This document shows, piece after piece, positions 19,394 through 29,710 of a DNA stretch of 64,000 nucleotides. The notes under the pieces were generated by a model that saw nothing but the letters and a program-made list of their open reading frames with translations, did not search any database and was not told the origin of the DNA. Source of the DNA: Cohnella sp. SGD-V74 (lineage in GTDB: Bacteria; Bacillota; Bacilli; Paenibacillales; Paenibacillaceae); contig NZ_PVYW01000008.1 in NCBI RefSeq assembly GCF_003001675.1, positions 124,001 through 188,000 on the forward strand, in the 5' to 3' direction. A program made the translations under genes and the position numbers. Each line of letters opens with the position of its first letter. Within the stretch, counting starts at the first letter, position 1.

Positions 19394-22300
19394 ATGAACG
19401 CCGGATTGAAGATTGGGGTTGCCGTCGTACTATCGTTGGCTCTGGCTCTTATGGCCATTGTCGTTCCAGGCACGACTTCTGCCAATGGCACGCTGGAAGA
19501 AGTGAACGTAGCGTTAAACAAGGCCGTTGTCACATCGGATAGCACACCGTCCTCCTCCGGGTATTCTCCGGAGGAGGCGGTAGACGGCATCGGCGGCGAG
19601 TGGACGAACGGCTGGTCGCCTGTCCAATTCGACGGCATCATGCCATGGCTGCAAGTCGACTTGGGGGAGGCGTATGCCATCAGCCGAGTTCAGGTCGACG
19701 ACCGTCCTTATGACGGGCTGGACGGCAGGTCTTCATGGGACGGTCCGCGCAGCAACTTCGAGATTCGCGCTTCCAACGACCCCGACTTCGCTGCGTATAC
19801 GGTGATAGGCAGCGTTGGCAGCACTCCGTATGCAGGTTATTCATGGAGCCATGACGTAACGGATCTGGACGCTTATCGCTATGTCAGATACGCCCGCACG
19901 AATACAGGCTACACCTTTTTGTCCGAATTAAAGGTGATGGCGATGCTGGAACCGGGCCAGCCCGGCGGCGATCCGATCGCGTTATACGTGTCGCCGGACG
20001 GCAACGACAATGGCGATGGTTCGCTGACGCAGCCATTCCGCACCCTGACGCGCGCGCGCGATGCGGTTCGGACACTCAACGCGAATATGGATCGGGACAT
20101 CGTCGTGTATTTGCGCGGCGGGCAATATGTGATGACTTCTCCGCTTGAGCTAGGTGTCGCGGACTCCGGAACGAACGGCTACTCTATCACTTACCGGAAT
20201 TACCCCGGCGAGACGCCAGTCATCAGCGGCGCACAAGCGATAGGCGGGTGGACGCAGCAAGGGGACCTGTTCATAACGAATGTAGGAAACCTGAAATTCC
20301 GCGATCTATGGGTGAACGATCGACGAGCGCTTCGGTCTCGCACGGAATCGTTCAAGATTGCCGGCTGGAACACTCCGGGCAAGCAGATTCGCATGGACAA
20401 CGCCGTTGCCGATGTCCTTGACGTGAGCAAGCTGCAGAAAGTGGAGCTCGTGCTGAACCAGCATTGGACCGAATCGATGGTGAGGGTCAATGCAATCTCG
20501 ACCGCAGGCGGGGGGACGGCAATATCGCTCGCCTCTCTGGGCGACGTACTATTCACACGGACATACCCGGACAGAGCGGTGAATCAGAGCGTGCATTTCG
20601 AGAATGCTTACGAGTTCCTGGATCAGCCCGGAGAGTGGTTCTTGGACGAGGACAACGGCGATCTGTTCTACAAACCCCGCAGCGGCGAGTCAGCGGGAAC
20701 GTTAGACGCCCGGATCGGCGCTTCCGAGCGGTTCGTAATCATAGAAGGCAGCAACAAGAATAATCCGGTACGCAACATTCGGCTGCAGGGGCTGATCTTC
20801 GAGCATACGAAGTACCAGCTCGCCATTACGCAGAACGGAATGATCTCCGATCAAGGCGGGCTGTCTGGCGGGAGCCGCCAACCGGCTGCCATCTCTATGA
20901 AAGCGGCTCATCATATTCGAATCGAGCGCAATGTGTTCAGGCACTTAGGCGCAGCGGCCATCGATCTCGACAGGATGACGCAGAACAACGTCGTGGAAGG
21001 CAATGCCTTCCTCGATATCGGAGGCAGCGGCATCGTGGAAGGCGTCTTCGACGATTTGACCGAATACAACCATTCCGACGAGCTTCTCCATGCCAAGGAC
21101 AATGTGTTCGCCAACAACTATATGAACGGCATCGGAATCAACCACTACAGCAGCGTGGCTATATTAAGCGGCTATGCGCAAGGCAGCGTCATAGAGCACA
21201 ATGAAATATCCAATACGGGTTATTCGGCAATCTCGGCGGGCTGGGGCTGGACGGCCAATTCCACTACGTTAAAGAATACGAGCATTCGATACAATAACGT
21301 CTATAACGTGATGAACCGATTGGCTGACGGCGGAGCAATCTATACACTCAGCAATACACCCAATGCCGAGATGGCGGAGAACTTTATTCATGACCTCGAC
21401 AAAAATGAATTTGCCTCCTCGTATTTCGCGGGAGCGATCTATCTCGATCAAGAGACGAAGGGATATATCATTCGCGACAATGCGATGGCGCGCATCGGCG
21501 ACGAAGCCAATCAAATAAAGTTCAATCCCGCACATTCGCACTACAACGTCATCTCCAATAATGGCATGCAAGATGCGGAGATCCAGAACCATGCGGGAGT
21601 GCAGCCGGCGTATTGGGATATCGTGCCGGGCGTGCAGATGCATGGAACCGGCAATCCATGGACGGCGACGGATTACGGCAGCGTCAAAATCGCAGGCACG
21701 GTGCATTCCGCTATGCCCGCCGCATCCTATTCGATCCACAAGAACGGCAGCCAGGTATGGAGCGGCGCAACCGCGGAAGGGCAGGACGACTATCTGGTTC
21801 ATATTGATGTGGCCCCGGGAGACGAGATCTCGTTCTCGGCACAGGGCAGCGCGAGCTGGTCGTCGAAGATCAAACCCGAATCGTACCCGCCAAGACTGGC
21901 GATTGACAATGTTACATTCGCGAGTCAAATCGTTCCTGCGAGCATCAGCGCGCAATACGGCGAAGTGTACCTCAAGCTTGGGACGACTGACGATGCGGCG
22001 GCGTTGGAACTGGACGTTGTCACGCCTTACGGCACGGAATTGACCCTGCTTACGGAAGGTGGCGCCTACCGGGATTACAGAGTGTACATGGGCGAACAAC
22101 TGCCTTATCCCGGATTCGCCGGCGAACGTAAATACCGGGATTGGAGAGTGTATCTGATACCGGCAAGCAATGAACCGGCATCACCGGAGGAAGTGAACGT
22201 GGCGCTTCATAAGCCGGCTTCGATTCCTTCATGGGATATCGTCGACGCCTCGTATTCTCCTGCCCGCGCGGTGGACGGCATCAGCGGCAGTTGGACCAAC

Positions 22301-23119
22301 GGGTGGCATCCTTTGGTATCCGAGGGCCTCAGTCCATGGCTGCAGCTGGACTTGGGAGACGAATACGTGATCCATCGCATCCAGATCGACGATCGGCCTT
22401 ACGACGGAACGAATGGACCGGGCAGCGACTGGGACGGTCCGCGCCGCAACTTCGAAATCCGGGCATCCAATGATCCGAATTTCAGCGCTTACACTGTCTT
22501 AGGCGCCGTAGGCAACGAACCGTATGCGGGTTATACGTGGAGCCGCAAGGTTACGGCGCCTGACGCCTATCGGTACATCCGATATGTCAGAAAGTCGACG
22601 GGCTACACCTTCTTGTCCGAAATCGGCATATTCGCGTTGCCGGAACCTGAACTGATCGAAACCAATGTCGCGATGGGCCAACCGGCAAGCTCCTCGGATA
22701 CCGGCACGGCCCCGCCAGAATACGGACCGGCTGAGGCGGTTGACGGCATAGGCGGGCAGTGGGACAACGGGTGGTCTCCTACCGTATTCGAGGGCATCAG
22801 CCCGTGGCTGCAAGTTGACCTGGGAGATGAATACGTCATCCATCGCTTGCAGGTAGACGACAGACCCTATGACGGGCAGGAGGGCAGGCCCGACTGGAAC
22901 GGTCCGCGCCGCAACTTCGAGATTCGCGCTTCCAACGATCCGAGCTTCGCAACGTATGCCGTATTGGGTTCCGTCGGCAGTACGCCATATTCCGGTTATG
23001 TATGGAACCATACGGTGACGAATCCGAACGCTTACCGTTACATCCGGTACGCAAGGACCGACACGGGCTATACGTTCTTGTCCGAATTAAGCGTGTTCGC
23101 GATGACGGAGGATGAGTAG
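19394..23119 (+). CDS. Secreted beta-helix protein (GH141-like) flanked by three F5/8 type C modules
   Basis: 1241 residues. The ATG at 19394 follows GAGGGGCGGAG and is 11 bp after the previous stop; the frame is open much further upstream inside the preceding gene but only by overlap. Order: signal peptide (1-~30); F5/8 type C module (~37-180); beta-helix (~196-870) with LYVSPDGNDNGDGS, VYLRGGQYVM, PVISGAQAIGGW; a linker; two further F5/8 type C modules (~930-1082, ~1089-1240). The beta-helix is paralogous to that encoded at 11457-16796 but lacks the lectin-like repeats. Two modules in this gene, and the one ending the previous gene, carry almost the same stretch WNGPRRNFEIRASNDPSF, pointing to module copying between neighbours. 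Confidence 0.8.
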   Translation: MNAGLKIGVAVVLSLALALMAIVVPGTTSANGTLEEVNVALNKAVVTSDSTPSSSGYSPEEAVDGIGGEWTNGWSPVQFDGIMPWLQVDLGEAYAISRVQVDDRPYDGLDGRSSWDGPRSNFEIRASNDPDFAAYTVIGSVGSTPYAGYSWSHDVTDLDAYRYVRYARTNTGYTFLSELKVMAMLEPGQPGGDPIALYVSPDGNDNGDGSLTQPFRTLTRARDAVRTLNANMDRDIVVYLRGGQYVMTSPLELGVADSGTNGYSITYRNYPGETPVISGAQAIGGWTQQGDLFITNVGNLKFRDLWVNDRRALRSRTESFKIAGWNTPGKQIRMDNAVADVLDVSKLQKVELVLNQHWTESMVRVNAISTAGGGTAISLASLGDVLFTRTYPDRAVNQSVHFENAYEFLDQPGEWFLDEDNGDLFYKPRSGESAGTLDARIGASERFVIIEGSNKNNPVRNIRLQGLIFEHTKYQLAITQNGMISDQGGLSGGSRQPAAISMKAAHHIRIERNVFRHLGAAAIDLDRMTQNNVVEGNAFLDIGGSGIVEGVFDDLTEYNHSDELLHAKDNVFANNYMNGIGINHYSSVAILSGYAQGSVIEHNEISNTGYSAISAGWGWTANSTTLKNTSIRYNNVYNVMNRLADGGAIYTLSNTPNAEMAENFIHDLDKNEFASSYFAGAIYLDQETKGYIIRDNAMARIGDEANQIKFNPAHSHYNVISNNGMQDAEIQNHAGVQPAYWDIVPGVQMHGTGNPWTATDYGSVKIAGTVHSAMPAASYSIHKNGSQVWSGATAEGQDDYLVHIDVAPGDEISFSAQGSASWSSKIKPESYPPRLAIDNVTFASQIVPASISAQYGEVYLKLGTTDDAAALELDVVTPYGTELTLLTEGGAYRDYRVYMGEQLPYPGFAGERKYRDWRVYLIPASNEPASPEEVNVALHKPASIPSWDIVDASYSPARAVDGISGSWTNGWHPLVSEGLSPWLQLDLGDEYVIHRIQIDDRPYDGTNGPGSDWDGPRRNFEIRASNDPNFSAYTVLGAVGNEPYAGYTWSRKVTAPDAYRYIRYVRKSTGYTFLSEIGIFALPEPELIETNVAMGQPASSSDTGTAPPEYGPAEAVDGIGGQWDNGWSPTVFEGISPWLQVDLGDEYVIHRLQVDDRPYDGQEGRPDWNGPRRNFEIRASNDPSFATYAVLGSVGSTPYSGYVWNHTVTNPNAYRYIRYARTDTGYTFLSELSVFAMTEDE

Positions 23120-23151
23120 CGCGGACCCTATTGCAGAGGAGGAGCACCGAC

Positions 23152-26007
23152 ATGAGTGTTAGCAAGTGGATGAAAGCAGTATTGACAATGAGTATGGCCA
23201 TCGTCATGGCATGGCAATTCATGGCCTCTTCGGCCTTTGCCGACAGCACGGAAGCGGGGGCCGGAATAGAAGTGAACGTCGCCCTGAACAAGCCGGTGAC
23301 CTCATCGGATCTCTCGCCGTCCCCCAGTTATTCACCGGAGAAGGCGGTAGACGGCATCGGCGGCGAATGGTCGAACGGCTGGTCGACAGAAACTTTCGAA
23401 GGCATCCGACCTTGGCTGCAAGTTGATCTGGGCGCCGAATACCTCATTCATCGGGTTCAGGTACATGATCGGCCGTATGACGGGCAAGATGGCAGAGGGG
23501 ATTGGGACGGTCCGCGGACCAACTTCGAGATCCGCGCTTCCAACGATCCCACCTTTGAATCTTATACTGTCATAGGTTCAGTTGGCGGCACCCCCTATCC
23601 GGGATATATCTGGTCCCATGAAGTGGGGGATGAGAACGCATACCGCTATGTCCGCTATGCAAGGACGAATGAAGGTTATTCGTTCCTGTCCGAATTAAGC
23701 GTGTTTATGCTGAAGCAGCCGCCAGAATGGAACCAAGAAGGAGAGGTGACAGTATCCAATCTGGGCACGACTTCGCTGACATTGAACTGGCCGGCAATTA
23801 ACGATGCGACGGCGACAGGGTATGTCATCTACAAGAATGACGTTCTCCTGGGTCGAACAAGTCTTGGTGTGAACAGCTATTCGGTAACCGAGCTTACGCC
23901 GAACTCGGAATATACGTTCCGGATTGAAGCGGACAATTCGGACGGACTGATAAGCACCAATGGCCCCGTCATCACCGCCACAACCGCATACGACATGACG
24001 GTCAGCGCTATCGGCATGGCTCAAGTCATCGGTACGGATATTCCGAACAGGCAGCTTGCGTTCCGTATGAGAGCGATCGAAGGCTCCTTTACGGTCCACA
24101 ATGAGCATGGAGAGGACGATACGCTTACCGTTACGGTTCGCAATGTAGATCCCGATTTTGTCACGATAAATGAAGGAAGCATAACAGCCAGAGGCGTAAA
24201 CTCCTTTCAATTCGAATTGCATGTTCCCGCCGGAGATAACGTGACGGTCGATATTAAACCGTGGTATTATCCCGATCCCGATAATTATTACTTTATTGCT
24301 TGGGCCGACAATCAGGATGGAACTGTCCCGTTCCAGAACAAATTGCTTAAGAAGGCCCAGCTCATCAATCCCTACCTGTCCATAAGCGGGGGCGATGTGA
24401 CGGCGGGAACGCCGGGCGCAATAGGCGGCGCGGGCCACGCCAGTGAATTCGGTTATCCGCAGGATTACATGAAGGATAGCCATTTCGTTCAATACCTGTC
24501 CCTGCTCGAGAATTATTCTTCTCCCGTGTTCGAGGTGCCGGGCAACCACGATCTGGTAAGAGGCGGCTGGGTTGATCAGAGCAACGCGAGATACGGGATG
24601 GGCGAAGCGTTGTGGAACAAGTATCTGGGACCGACCGCATACAGCTTAGACTTCGGCAACACCAGCTTCATGATGACGAACTTCCACTACGACATGCCGG
24701 ACTGGACCAAACGTTGGGGCGGCAATGTCAGTAACGGTTATTTCAGAATGGGCACTGTCGGTTATCTGGTCACCCTTCCCAATGACGAAGTCGGGGAAGC
24801 GCTGTATAACTGGATGGATGAGACATTCGAGGCGGCTGCTGACAAAACAAACCGGATCGCGGTGTCGCACCATAACTTCAATATGTTCGTATCGGACGGC
24901 AATACAGTTCAAAACGCGAGGGACTTGTATACCAGGCATAATGTGAACTATATGATCAGCGGTCACCAGCATAATTATCAAAGCAATGTAGATTCGCAGA
25001 CAGGCATACCGTATCTGGTCATCGGGACGGCTTCGCACAGCAACCCGGCATTCGCGCTCGTCCATGTCGATGGCTCGCAGATTACGCATCAGCATATGCT
25101 CGCGGATAATTTGAATCTGTCGATCAACTACAACAGCGCCAATAACGGCACACTCGCAACAAGTACCGCGACGATTGAGAACAACGGCTACAACCTGCCG
25201 TTCGTGAGGCTGAAATTCAAAATGTCCAGCGCCTACAGCGAGTATGAGGCAAAGGATTCTGAAACGGGAGAAATCTTCCCTGCCTTCTCGAAACGGTTCG
25301 AAGACTATACGGTCGTATACGTGGAAACATCAATCGGCAATGGGGCGACACGCAACGTTATCGTCAATCCATTGGGGCTTGAAGATCTGACGCCGCCTTC
25401 TTGGCCGGAGTCAAGCGAATTGACGGCATCCGCTGTAACGCCGACCAGCGTGCACCTGCAGTGGCCGGCAGCGGCGGACGACGTAGCCGTGTCCGAATAT
25501 CGCATTTATCGCGACGATCAATTGCTGGATACGGTATCCGGCAGCATCGGCAGCTATGCGGCGACTGGACTGTCGCCCGCCACCGAATATACGTTCAAGG
25601 TGACCGCCGGGGATGCCGCCGGCAGGTGGAGCGCGGACGGGCTGGAGCTCCGTATTTCAACATCGGATGCGCCATCTTATTTTACAGTCGCTGTTCCCCG
25701 GTTCAGCAATGCGCTAGGGGCTGAGCTGCAACGGCTTGTACCTTCCGCCGCATTGAAAGCCCAAGTGACCGTAACTAACAATTCGGAACAATCGGCGAAC
25801 GCTTATTTCATTGTAGCGTTGTATAATCCGCAGGGCAGGATTGAACGAATCGCGTATGCCGAGCAACTGCTTGGCGGAACGGAATCGTTCACCTTCCAGG
25901 CCGGCTTCAGCTTGCCCGGCAATGTGACTGGCTACCAAGTCAAAGCCTTCGTGTGGGACGGCATAGGTACGATGAAGCCGAGTTCCAACGAAGTGACCCT
26001 GGAGTAG
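23152..26007 (+). CDS. Secreted metallophosphoesterase with F5/8 type C and two fibronectin type III modules
   Basis: 951 residues. The ATG at 23152 follows AGAGGAGGAGC. Order: signal peptide (1-~33); F5/8 type C module (~40-190); FN3 (~198-285, TSLTLNWPAIND); a beta-sandwich and calcineurin-like phosphoesterase domain (~285-750) with AWADNQD, SGGDVTAG, VPGNHD, VSHHNF, SGHQHNYQ; FN3 (~755-850, TSVHLQWPAAADD); and a C-terminal beta domain (~852-951) homologous to the end of the first giant beta-helix protein. The catalytic half is very similar to that encoded at 16854-19382, so the A-B pair was duplicated with module exchange. A terminator follows. Confidence 0.85.
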   Translation: MSVSKWMKAVLTMSMAIVMAWQFMASSAFADSTEAGAGIEVNVALNKPVTSSDLSPSPSYSPEKAVDGIGGEWSNGWSTETFEGIRPWLQVDLGAEYLIHRVQVHDRPYDGQDGRGDWDGPRTNFEIRASNDPTFESYTVIGSVGGTPYPGYIWSHEVGDENAYRYVRYARTNEGYSFLSELSVFMLKQPPEWNQEGEVTVSNLGTTSLTLNWPAINDATATGYVIYKNDVLLGRTSLGVNSYSVTELTPNSEYTFRIEADNSDGLISTNGPVITATTAYDMTVSAIGMAQVIGTDIPNRQLAFRMRAIEGSFTVHNEHGEDDTLTVTVRNVDPDFVTINEGSITARGVNSFQFELHVPAGDNVTVDIKPWYYPDPDNYYFIAWADNQDGTVPFQNKLLKKAQLINPYLSISGGDVTAGTPGAIGGAGHASEFGYPQDYMKDSHFVQYLSLLENYSSPVFEVPGNHDLVRGGWVDQSNARYGMGEALWNKYLGPTAYSLDFGNTSFMMTNFHYDMPDWTKRWGGNVSNGYFRMGTVGYLVTLPNDEVGEALYNWMDETFEAAADKTNRIAVSHHNFNMFVSDGNTVQNARDLYTRHNVNYMISGHQHNYQSNVDSQTGIPYLVIGTASHSNPAFALVHVDGSQITHQHMLADNLNLSINYNSANNGTLATSTATIENNGYNLPFVRLKFKMSSAYSEYEAKDSETGEIFPAFSKRFEDYTVVYVETSIGNGATRNVIVNPLGLEDLTPPSWPESSELTASAVTPTSVHLQWPAAADDVAVSEYRIYRDDQLLDTVSGSIGSYAATGLSPATEYTFKVTAGDAAGRWSADGLELRISTSDAPSYFTVAVPRFSNALGAELQRLVPSAALKAQVTVTNNSEQSANAYFIVALYNPQGRIERIAYAEQLLGGTESFTFQAGFSLPGNVTGYQVKAFVWDGIGTMKPSSNEVTLE

Positions 26008-26035
26008 AGCGACAGCTCTCCCAGAGCGCACCCTT

Positions 26036-26075
26036 AAGCAACCGAGCCTGCACGATAGAGGCCGGTTGCTTTTTA
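26036..26075 (+). terminator. Intrinsic terminator of the secreted-protein operon
   Basis: AGCAACCG pairs with CGGTTGCT, followed by TTTTTAT. It closes the run of five secreted-protein genes. Confidence 0.8.
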
Positions 26076-26168
26076 TGCCATAGCCCGGGCGAAAATAACT
26101 CCACGCCTATGGACAATCCTGTTTATACTGGAAGTGATTTTAATCTCAATAGGCAAGCAGGTGCATGG

Positions 26169-27986
26169 ATGCGGAAATGGCTGCAAAGCTTTTATTACAT
26201 CTTAACGCTCAGAGACAAAATATTAATCCTGTTCATATTGATTATCGTTTCCGTCCTGACGGTATTGGGATATTTGGCAACCAATATATCAAGCGGAATC
26301 ATTATCGACAAGACGGAGAAAAGCGCGGGGCGGGAACTGGAGCTGATCGACTCCAATCTCTATACCTTGATGAGCAGCATTGAAGACTATTCCAAGGTTG
26401 TCGCCACCAACAACAGGGTGCAGTCGCTGCTTCGAACATTGACGGACAAGATCGCCGCCGACGAGCAAAGCGACGGCCAGATCGATGTCATCAGCATGCG
26501 GCCGGAAATGTACGGCGCGGTTGCGCATATTATTTCGCCTAATACCCCGGTATTCGCTGTGTCCGTCTTCCTGAACAACCAGGTCGTCTACAGCGACAGC
26601 ATGATCGATCAGTCAAGTATCCGGAGCATGATTGGCGAAGAGTTTCTGGCAAGCGCGCAACAACTTCAGAAGCCGGTCTGGTCCGACTTAATGAGGCTGA
26701 AGCTGAACGATGGCAGATACGAGCATGTATTCGCAGTAGCCAAGCTGGTCATCGACCTGAACAAAGGCGACAATATTGGAATCGTGATCCTGTTCATCGG
26801 CGAACAGCAGATGTCCCGAATATTCTCGGCGAACAAAGGCGATCAGACCAATAAGCGATACATTGTGAGAAATGATGGACAGATTATCTCGGCGGAGGAT
26901 TCATCCGAATTGAATCAAAACCTGATGGAGGCGATTCAAATCGAGGATTGGCAGTTCAACAGGCTGTTGATGGATAAAAAAATGGTCATGAATCGAGGCG
27001 GCAATTCCTATCTGTTGTCCTTGCAGAAGGTGGATACAATCGATTGGAATATTGTCAGCTTCGAATCCATGGAAGAGATTAGAAGAGACAATGCGAAGAT
27101 TCAGCGATTCATTCTCATTATCGGGGCATTCTGTCTATTATTCGCTTTGGTATCCTCCTACTATATCTCCAATACGGTGACGAGACCGATCCAGAAGCTG
27201 GCGAGAATTATGATACAAGTGAGAAGAGGGGAGATGAATATTCGGGCGGATCATGCCAACAACCGGGAGATCGGTCTGCTCACGCACGGATTCAACAGCT
27301 TGATGAACAGGGTAGAGCAATTGCTCGAAGATAATGTGAACGAGCAGAAGCTGAAGCAGGAGTATGAGCTGAAATTAATCCAGTCTCAGATGAATCCCCA
27401 TTTTCTGTACAACTCATTAGAGACGATTATCTCGCTGAACAAGCTTGAACGGTACGACGAGGCCATTCAAGTCACGCGAACCCTCGCGGACTTCTATCGA
27501 AGATCGCTCAGCAGAGGGAAGGATATCATAACGGTCGGTGAGGAAGTCAGAATTATTCATAATTATTTGAAGATCCAGAACTTGCGTTATTCCAACTATA
27601 TGGAATTTTCAATCGATATACCTGAGGAAATTCACGAATATGCCATGCCTAAGCTGACCTTACAGCCGTTGGTCGAAAATTCGATCTATCACGGGTTAAA
27701 GTTCAAAGGGAACAAAGGGAAGCTTGAAATTCACGGGTGTCTTCAGCAGGGCTGCATTATATTGACCGTGTGCGACAACGGCGTAGGAATGTCGGAAGAG
27801 AAGGCGGCTGCGCTTATGCAGCAGCATCCGACACGTAAAAGCAGCCAGGACAGCTTCGGCTTACGGAGCGTGGATCGTCGAATCAAATTGATGTACGGTA
27901 ACGATTACGGGCTTCACATAACAAGCGAGCTTGGACTTTATACAAGAGTAACGGTCACCATACCGGCCTTAATGATGGAGGGGTGA
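26169..27986 (+). CDS. Sensor histidine kinase (YesM/LytS-type, HPK7)
   Basis: 605 residues. I prefer the ATG at 26169: the frame is open into the previous gene, but the terminator at 26036-26075 and a possible -10 TATACT at 26124-26129 point to a start after them. An in-frame ATG at 26109 is the alternative. Order: membrane helix (~17-39), large extracellular Cache-like sensor (~40-315), second membrane helix (~318-340), HAMP, His_kinase domain with QSQMNPHFLYNSLETI (phospho-accepting His near residue 410), and HATPase_c (LQPLVENSIYHGL, VCDNGVGM, FGLRSV). Its partner response regulator gene follows by 6 bp. It probably senses sugar outside the cell and controls the adjacent importer and secreted proteins. 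Confidence 0.92.
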   Translation: MRKWLQSFYYILTLRDKILILFILIIVSVLTVLGYLATNISSGIIIDKTEKSAGRELELIDSNLYTLMSSIEDYSKVVATNNRVQSLLRTLTDKIAADEQSDGQIDVISMRPEMYGAVAHIISPNTPVFAVSVFLNNQVVYSDSMIDQSSIRSMIGEEFLASAQQLQKPVWSDLMRLKLNDGRYEHVFAVAKLVIDLNKGDNIGIVILFIGEQQMSRIFSANKGDQTNKRYIVRNDGQIISAEDSSELNQNLMEAIQIEDWQFNRLLMDKKMVMNRGGNSYLLSLQKVDTIDWNIVSFESMEEIRRDNAKIQRFILIIGAFCLLFALVSSYYISNTVTRPIQKLARIMIQVRRGEMNIRADHANNREIGLLTHGFNSLMNRVEQLLEDNVNEQKLKQEYELKLIQSQMNPHFLYNSLETIISLNKLERYDEAIQVTRTLADFYRRSLSRGKDIITVGEEVRIIHNYLKIQNLRYSNYMEFSIDIPEEIHEYAMPKLTLQPLVENSIYHGLKFKGNKGKLEIHGCLQQGCIILTVCDNGVGMSEEKAAALMQQHPTRKSSQDSFGLRSVDRRIKLMYGNDYGLHITSELGLYTRVTVTIPALMMEG

Positions 27987-27992
27987 AGCCTG

Positions 27993-29588
27993 ATGTTGAA
28001 GCTTATGATCGCGGATGATGAGCAATTGTTCCGGGAGGCGCTGCGGAAGTCCGTCCCGTGGGAAGAGCTGGGGTATGAAGTATGCTGCGAAGCGGAGAAC
28101 GGCAATGACGCCTTAAGGAAAATACATGAACACAGGCCGCATGTAGCGCTTGTCGATATTAATATGCCTTTCCTGGATGGCATGGCACTTGCAGCAGAAA
28201 TCAAAGAAAACAATCTGAACGTCAGCATCATTATCGTTACAGGGTATGAGGAGTTCACCTATGCTCGCCAGGCTATCGAATTAGGCGTCGAGAATTATCT
28301 TCTCAAGCCGGTAGAAGAAGAGCAGCTGATCAAAGCGCTTGTATCCGTGAAGAAAAAAATCGTTGATCGCATGGAAGAATTAAAGATGAATATCAAGGTG
28401 CGCAAGCCGCTGTTGAAGGAGCTGCTGCTTCATCACTTGCTGCAAGGCGTCAAGACGTTCACGGAAGACGAATCCCGCAGCCTCAAGAATTCGCTGGCCA
28501 TAGACCCCGATTCACAGCCTTACCGGACTTTCGTGATGGAAATCATCGATCACAACGGCTGGAACGAGGAAGCGGATCGGCTATGGTCATTTGCAGTGTC
28601 GAATATAACGAGAGAGCTGTTAATGTCGAAGTATGTATTTGAAATCTGCCAAGACGCCAAATACATTTGCGTTGTCGTACAGATCAAAGGCACCAGATCA
28701 AGCTTCCCGATCGACTTTGCCATGCTGTGCGATACGATTCGAAGTATGATATCCAAATATTTGAAGATTGCGGTTGCGATTGGGATCAGCAACGTACATG
28801 AAGGATTTGCGGGGCTTCCCAAGTCGTACAATGAAGCCGTATATGCCTTGAACAACAGCCATCTGATCTCGGAGTACAAAGTCATTCAATATAGCGATGT
28901 TACTGTGGCGGATGAAGCGGCGATCGGAATTTATTCGGTCGAGCAGCGCAAGCAGCTGCTTATGGCAGCGCGTCAGAACAACGATCAGGAGATTAGAGAC
29001 AACGTTCGTTTTATATTCGGGGAGCTCAGAAGAATGAATGCTTCCAGCGAACTGGTGATGAACAAGGGCGTGGAGCTGGTGTCGACCATCCTGGAGTTTA
29101 TCCACGGGACGGGACATGATCTTGAACGAATATTCGGCGAAGACAACCGCATCGCTGCACAGCTTCAGGAGAGAAAGTCGCTCGATCAATGGGAACAATG
29201 GGTGCTTGAATTGTTCATGAAGGCGATGCATTCTGACTTATTAATCGCCAATCAAGGCTTCTCCAAAACGGTGGAGCAAGCCTTGACCTATATTGACCAA
29301 CACTTGGGAGACTTCGATCTGAACATTAAGGATATCGCAGGGCATGTCTACATCGGCTATGGACGATTATGCGAATTGTTCAAGAAGGAGACGGGATCAA
29401 CAATCAACAGCTATATTACGGAAGCGAGAATCTATAAAGCGAAAAAGCTGATCGACGAAGGCTGCCACAGCGTTGCCGCAGCCGCAAGCCGGGTAGGGTA
29501 TGCGGATGCCAATTACTTCGGCAAATGCTTCAAGAAAAAGTACGGAGTTGCTCCGGGCAAATATATCGATAATCGATTATCCAGATGA
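27993..29588 (+). CDS. AraC-type response regulator (YesN-like)
   Basis: 531 residues. Receiver domain 1-~120, with MIADDE acidic pair, phospho-acceptor Asp in VDINMP near residue 55, and the conserved Lys in LLKPVEE. A middle linker domain spans ~130-420. The C-terminal AraC DNA-binding domain (~430-531) has two helix-turn-helices (DIAGHVYIGYGRLCELFKKE, SRVGYADANYFGKCFKKKYG). It is the cognate partner of the kinase just upstream. A 12-bp palindrome (GAGAATATTCTC, 29615-29626) after its stop is a possible binding site ahead of the binding-protein gene. Confidence 0.93.
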   Translation: MLKLMIADDEQLFREALRKSVPWEELGYEVCCEAENGNDALRKIHEHRPHVALVDINMPFLDGMALAAEIKENNLNVSIIIVTGYEEFTYARQAIELGVENYLLKPVEEEQLIKALVSVKKKIVDRMEELKMNIKVRKPLLKELLLHHLLQGVKTFTEDESRSLKNSLAIDPDSQPYRTFVMEIIDHNGWNEEADRLWSFAVSNITRELLMSKYVFEICQDAKYICVVVQIKGTRSSFPIDFAMLCDTIRSMISKYLKIAVAIGISNVHEGFAGLPKSYNEAVYALNNSHLISEYKVIQYSDVTVADEAAIGIYSVEQRKQLLMAARQNNDQEIRDNVRFIFGELRRMNASSELVMNKGVELVSTILEFIHGTGHDLERIFGEDNRIAAQLQERKSLDQWEQWVLELFMKAMHSDLLIANQGFSKTVEQALTYIDQHLGDFDLNIKDIAGHVYIGYGRLCELFKKETGSTINSYITEARIYKAKKLIDEGCHSVAAAASRVGYADANYFGKCFKKKYGVAPGKYIDNRLSR

Positions 29589-29710
29589 ACATGCGACAAT
29601 TTTCCTTACCTATGGAGAATATTCTCTTCAATTGTCCCTGCGTAAAAAGTAACATGGGGATGTAAAAAGAGGTCCTATCGCGAAGGACTACATTAAGGGG
29701 AGGATATGCA

